Shown in pieces: positions 58,866 to 64,000 of a stretch of DNA of 64,000 nt (position 1 is its first letter; each line of letters begins with the position of its first letter). A program made the position numbers and the translations under genes. This DNA is from Salminus brasiliensis. Lineage: Eukaryota > Chordata > Actinopteri > Characiformes > Bryconidae. The notes below the pieces were generated by a model. It saw only the letters and a program-made list of their open reading frames with translations, had not been told where the DNA came from and made no database searches. The DNA is taken from contig NC_132894.1 of assembly GCF_030463535.1 (NCBI RefSeq), forward strand, positions 32,787,625-32,851,624, in the 5' to 3' direction.

Positions 58866-60286
58866 CAAATAATATCAAAAATAAATCAAATGAAAAAGGA
58901 GGCGGCAGCTGGCTTCATGTGTATGGGAGGAGGTGTGTGTTGAGACCTGAGAGTATTTGAATAGCAGTATTAAAGACTCTGTTGCTACGGATGCACTTCG
59001 CCTGCATGTCAGAATATTAAAATTAATAATATTTATATATTAATAATATGATGTATTTTGTGAAATTAAAATAGTGATATTTTGACCACCACTACAGTGC
59101 AGCATTATTTCAAAAATGCAAAATTTGCCTCCAAAACTAGTAGTAAATATTATAAACATGTAAAACGAATTATGTAGTCTTTCAAAAATTGTAAAATAAT
59201 ACAAAATACATCTACTTTGAAAAAGATAATGTCAGAATACTGTAAAATAAATGCTTTTAAACAAGAGTGGCTTTCAGCTTCTATTTCTTACTGTAAGACC
59301 GACCACATAATCATCATCATCATCATCATCATCATCACAGAAACTCCTGACTTATCAGTGAGCCAATTTTTTTTATTTTAATTTTGAATTTATTTTAGCA
59401 TGTTTGTTTGTTCTCTGGCCGAAATAAAAGACCTGTTTCTACTATATCAAAGACAACCTTTCCTCATGCACCAATAAAGCCAACAGTTAACCTTGCTGGG
59501 ATCTCTCTGAGCAACCCCAGGCCAACGCCGAGAGCCCCCGTTCCACCTTACACACAAATCCAGTCCACAGATTCCAGACAACCAGACCTACGTAGAACTC
59601 AACCCGAGTCCTCTGCTATCATTCTAAATAAGAGCGCATTGTAACGGGGGAGAGGAAAAACTGATTCAGGTCAGAGCACCAGCAAGGAAAACACCAGCTT
59701 TAGCACAAGACTGCCCTACATTTAGAAGAACCGCTCAGCTCGGGCTCAGAGCTCCTCGCTGGTGTGCGCAGAACGTGGCTCTTGATGGAGGGCACACTCA
59801 CAGTTTCCAAAATGGCCATAGGCAGGCATTAGGGATGGGTACTCTACGGGGTAAGGGGGATACCGGTGGTGAAACTCGGACCGGACGGGACACGGGCAGA
59901 TTTTTATTTATTTATTTATTTATTTATTTAAAATTGGATAAGATTGATTTTTCTTTTCTGAATCAACTCAGATGACCTCAGTAAGACTAAGCCCACAGCA
60001 GTGCTGCTGTAGTGGCTTCTACCTGCGAGCCACAGAAGCTATTATACCAACAGTTTCCCGTCATATCAGAACGTTACGATTATTTTACATCGTTTAAAAG
60101 CACCAGCAGCTCTCCACACTGTGTGGACGTTTTTATGATGAACGGGCCAACAGCAACAAGCATCTATTTACAGCAACGGTACGTGAAGGGATGTCCAGGG
60201 GTGTGCAGGGGAAGCAGTATTTAATACCTTTTTTGTAACCTTTTTGAAATAATACATTTTATTAAGGTTTATATACAGGGTCTGTT

Positions 60287-60584
60287 TAGAGCTGGGCAAT
60301 ATGACGATGTTTTATCGTATTGTGATACGCAGCATACTTTTCTAAGCATATTGAGGATATTGTTAGTGCTTAATAAACTCTGATCGACTGCAGCTTTCAT
60401 TACAGACAGTGTAATTAGACTGGTTACATTTGACCAAGTGCAGCAGATGCTGAATAATAAAGATCAGGAGAGTATCAAAAATCTTTCGCCACTGCGATAA
60501 AATTTATAGTGATTAATATTGTGTATCGTGAAAATTGTCTTCGAATATTGTGATATGGTATTTTTACCATATCGCCCAGCCTTA
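60287..60584. mobile_element. hAT-like MITE
   Basis: Termini TAGAGCTGGGCAATAT and ATATCGCCCAGCCTTA are inverted repeats (14 of 16). Flanking 8-mers GGTCTGTT and GGTCAGTG agree at 6 of 8, fitting an aged 8-bp duplication. About 298 bp, no ORF. Confidence 0.7.
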
Positions 60585-60669
60585 GGTCAGTGACTTAGGG
60601 TCAGTTACACATTTTCAATACATACATTTAATTGCCAAAGTTGCCTTTGTATATATCGTTGCTGTAACG

Positions 60670-60890
60670 CAAACTTTACAGGAGGAGAAGTTAAGAAGTC
60701 CTTCTTAACTCTTAATGGAAGTCAATGTAAAAAATACTTCCATTCAAGTCATTTCGGAGCATTTCTATTGGCCCATTCATCATGACATGTGGACACAATG
60801 TGAAGAACTACTGCCAGATTTACATGCGTCACAGACAGGGCAAAAATAGAGATACTGGGTTTGCCTGACAGCCACGGTATGAGATGGCCA
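60670..60890 (+). mobile_element. Dispersed repeat, family C
   Basis: ACTTTACAGGAGGAG, CTTCTTAACTCTTAATGG, AAGTCAATGTAAAAAA and GAGCATTTCTATTGGCCC in order. Confidence 0.65.
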
Positions 60891-61952
60891 ATACAATAAA
60901 ATACAAATAAAAAAAATATGATAATTAATTAATATTACAATATTTAGTTCTGTTGATGCTTGATTATATATATAACAAACAACACCCCAGTAAAATCACA
61001 TGTATCCACTTCTTAAGCTGGTTTTCTTGACTTGGATTAAGCCCAAGCTGAGACTAAATAGCATTTTCAGAGGCGAAACACCCTTTTCCATTCCAGTTTA
61101 GCCCAAGACTAGACTTAAGCTCCTTTCAGAGATGCATGCTAACCCAGAACTTTTCCGGACATTACCCAGAAGAGGAGCTGTATGCGAGAGCCCATGTGTG
61201 AACAGAGCAGATCACTTTCCAGAGAATTCACAACGGGCGTGTTGACTGCGTTTCTCACGCAACTGGTGCAAAACCAACATCCATGCCATTCTCCCCTCCC
61301 GGGAAGGCCTGCCGGGCCTTCAGCATGCGCTACACAGGTGCCACCCCTTGCCTAAATCAGGGGACCATTTCCTGACATGGGAAATCTCCAGCTGTACGCT
61401 ACATGTTTGAAAAAAGGCAATCCCAGACAACATCCGGACCTGATTCTCCAGGCATTTTCCGGAATTCTTATGTGAAAATAGCCATGAAACCATGTCCGCA
61501 TGCGATTCTGCAACAAATCCAATTAATCAGTGTAATAAACGCACGGAGCCGAGGCGATCTGTGCATGTGACGTGACCCGCTAGAAGCCTAATCTAGCAAA
61601 GTCCTCCCCGAGCCGCCTGTTTATGCATCTGAGGAAAAACTGCTTTCCATAATTTGCAGTTAAATTTCTGCGCTGAGCGTTTATGGAAATGTTTGCGGTC
61701 TAACTTTAAGCGCTGCGTTCTTGCTAAATGTGCCACTTGCAAATATTGTTCTGTCCTACGTCCAGAGATGTATTTAATGTTTCTGGATGAACTAAAACGC
61801 TGCAGAGGCCTCGAACTTCTCGATTATTTATGAGCCAAGGGATGTACCAGTTGTGTATCATCGCGCTAGAAGCTGTAATCAAAGCACTGAGCATATAAGC
61901 CACTTCTAGTAGGCCTTGCTCTTGCATCTGAAACCGTTTACTGTGATATGAC

Positions 61953-62891
61953 AGAGCGAGCGAGAGAGAGAGAGAGAAAAAGCGAGAGAGAAAGCGAGCG
62001 AGAGCTAGAGAGAGAGAAAAGAGAAAAAGAGAAAGAAAAAGAGAGCGAGCAAGAGAGCGAGAGCAAGAGAGCGAGAGCAAGAGAGCGAGAGCAAGAGAGC
62101 GAGAGCGAGAGTGAAAGCGAGAGCAAGAGCGAAAAAGAGAGAGATAGAAAGAGAGAGAAAGAGAGAGAGCACAAAAGAGAAAGCGAAAGCGCGAGAGCAA
62201 GAGAGAAAAAGAGAAAGAGATAGAAAGAGAGAAAAAGAGAAAGAGATAGAAAGAGAGAGAGAGAAAGAGAGAGCACAAAAGAGAAAGCGAAAGCGCGAGA
62301 GCAAGAGAGAAAAAGAGAAAGAGATAGAAAGAGAGAAAAAGAGAAAGAGATAGAAAGAGAGAGAGAGAGAAAGAGAGAGCACAAAAGAGAAAGCGAAAGC
62401 GCGAGAGCAAGAGAGAGAGCGAGAGCAAGAGAGAGAGCGAGAGCAAGAGAGAGAGCGAGAGCAAGAGAGAGAGCGAGAGCAAGAGAGAGCGAGAGCAAGA
62501 GAGAGAGCGAGAGCAAAAGAGAGCGAGAGCAAGAGAGAGAGCGAGAGCAAGAGAGAGAGCGAGAGCAAAAGAGAGCGAGCAAGAGCGAGAGCGAGAGAGC
62601 GAGAGCAAGAGAGCGAGAGCAAGAGAGCGAGAGCGAGAGTGAAAGCGAGAGTGAAAGCGAGAGCAAGAGCGAAAAAGAGAGATAGAAAGAGAGAGAGCAC
62701 AAAAGACAAAGCGAAAGCGCGAGAGCAAGAGAGAAAAAGAGAAAGAGATAGAAAGAGAGAAAAAGAGAAAGAGATAGAAAGAGAGAGAGAGAGAAAGAGA
62801 GAGCACAAAAGAGAAAGAGAAAGCGAAAGCGCGAGAGCAAGAGAGAAAAAGAGAAAGAGATAGAAAGAGATAGAAAGAGAAAGAGATAGAA

Positions 62892-62922
<31 letters not shown>

Positions 62923-63140
62923 AAGAGAGAGCACAAAAGAGAAAGCGAAAGCGCGAGAGCAAGAGAGAGAGCGAGAGCAAGAGAGAGAGCGAGAGCAAGA
63001 GAGAGAGCGAGAGCAAGAGAGAGAGCGAGAGCAAGAGAGAGAGAGCGAGAGCAAAAGAGAGAGAGCGAGAGCAAGAGAGAGAGCGAGAGCAAGAGAGAGA
63101 GAGCGAGAGCAAAAGAGAGAGAGCGAGAGCAAGAGAGAGC
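61953..63140. repeat. 1.2-kb purine-rich satellite with higher-order structure
   Basis: Composed of GAGAGAGCGAGAGCAAGA-type units and GAAAGAGATAGAAAGAGA-type units. A longer block (start GTGAAAGCGAGAGCAAGAGC) recurs at 62111 and 62651, a period of about 540 bp. T is rare on the plus strand, so minus-strand stop codons are nearly impossible; the 457-528-residue Ser/Leu frames are therefore artefacts. Confidence 0.95.
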
Positions 63141-64000
63141 ACGAATCTGAGCGAGTGTGAAGGAGAGGGACAGAGAGACACAGGGAGAGGAAAAGAACTG
63201 AGGAAGGATAAAGGGTTGGAGGGTTGGAGGGTTGGAGGCTGTGAAGATGTAGATAACCTTGGGGCGAGCTCCAGCAGGCCGCAGGAGATACGGGTAAAAA
63301 CAGGAAGTCAAGCAGCACGTTCGCTCTGGAGACGTCTTGCTCTCCGCAACCTTTCTGGAGGACACTTGTCTGGGCCATCGGCCGCCGATTCGCGGGCTGA
63401 CGGCTAAGAAAGAAAACACCCTATGAAAGTCTCTGGACAGGCCAAATGCAGACCACGGAGGGCGTATGTGATAAAACGGCTCACCAGCCAAAACACTCCA
63501 CAGAGCCTCGCAGGAGGGCTGCACACCATTTGCTGATGGGGACCACGTCCATAAATTGGTCTCTTCAATAATGAGCCTTCAAGCAAGAACAGAGTGTCTG
63601 CTCACTGAGGGCTCAAGGGTTCAGCTAGTGTCTTCTGAGCAAGGCTTGTGAGCGGTTGCTACCGGTGGCTAAAGTGGACTGTGCGGACTGTTTGCCGGAG
63701 ACAGACTGGTCAGCGAGTGCATGCATGCTTGGTATTTCCTATCACCTTGCCGGCATTCGGTCATAACACCACAGGGCGTTCGCGCTAGCCTAAGGCCAGA
63801 ACAGCAGCAACTGTTGTAGACTTGGACTATTGTTTCTAAGATCTTAGTGCCTAAACCAACACACACACACACACACACACACTCACACACTCACACACTC
63901 ACAGCTACAAGATTCACAGTAAATCAGTAAATCCCAACTCAGTCCCAGCGGACTCCTGCACATATTACTGTGTTCCAGCAGATCCAGATAATTATCACTT
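63141..64000 (-). other. igf1r intron 2 (continued to window edge)
   Basis: Mixed sequence with a short GGTTGGAGG triplication at 63215-63237 and (CA)n at 63859-63900. No exon was recognised. Confidence 0.65.

Larger units (their letters stand above)
57152..61940 (-). other. igf1r intron 2 (part)
   Basis: No exon 2 coding (L1 domain) was found, so the intron continues past the window. It contains a family E fragment (58655-58865, minus), a hAT-like MITE (60287-60584), a family C repeat (60670-60890) and (TTTA)n at 59900-59930. Confidence 0.75.

Noticed and set aside
61724..63524. Three overlapping minus-strand frames of 457-528 residues rich in Ser, Leu and Arg
   Set aside because: They lie in the purine satellite. 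Rarity of T on the plus strand removes minus-strand stops in every frame. No domain, no start context.
57152..64000. Search for igf1r exons 1 and 2
   Set aside because: No L1-domain sequence or suitable exon was found on the minus strand, so both must lie right of the window.

Overview
This window is nuclear DNA from a vertebrate, almost certainly a teleost fish. It has split genes with GT-AG introns, many CA/GA/AT microsatellites, and several short DNA-transposon, SINE and LINE families typical of ray-finned fish. I could not fix the species; an otophysan (characin-like) fish is only a guess from the style of the repeats. There is no operon, CRISPR array, rRNA or tRNA gene.

Two protein-coding genes can be rebuilt exon by exon, both on the minus strand. 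(1) igf1r, the insulin-like growth factor 1 receptor tyrosine kinase, runs from 57151 down to its stop at 30941. Exons corresponding to human exons 3 to 21 are all present, in phase, with canonical splice sites, and most have exactly the human exon length. Exons 1 and 2 lie beyond the right edge, so 57152-64000 is intron 2. (2) lrrc28, leucine-rich repeat-containing 28, runs from its ATG at 20418 to its stop at 11637. Nine coding exons sum to 1104 bp, or 367 codons plus stop, which is the human protein length. A probable non-coding first exon and GC-rich promoter lie at about 21795-21905.

Layout, left to right: 1-5.0 kb is AT-rich intergenic or intronic DNA with a 16-bp minisatellite. At 5.1-5.7 kb is a GC/CpG-rich island with a good minus-strand splice donor, a candidate 5' exon of the next gene (mef2a by synteny, not proven). 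5.7-11.6 kb is intergenic and dense in SINE-, LINE- and MITE-like repeats. 11.6-21.9 kb is lrrc28, whose intron 1 carries a 0.9-kb CAGCTA/CAGCTC array. 21.9-30.9 kb is the igf1r 3' UTR plus the intergenic spacer. 30.9-57.2 kb is igf1r exons 21 to 3, with a 19-copy 62-bp minisatellite immediately upstream of the transmembrane exon. 57.2-64 kb is part of igf1r intron 2, with a 1.2-kb purine-rich, nearly T-free satellite.

In humans igf1r and lrrc28 are separated by PGPEP1L, SYNM and TTC23; I see none of these here. Gene order and relative orientation are otherwise kept. No new gene system is evident. The points most worth following are the enlarged C-terminal tail of the receptor, repeat arrays placed against splice acceptors, a Cys-rich C-terminal module in LRRC28, the lost intervening genes, and the repeat-family relationships, including a hAT element with an intact 8-bp target duplication and a LINE/SINE pair sharing a 3' tail.
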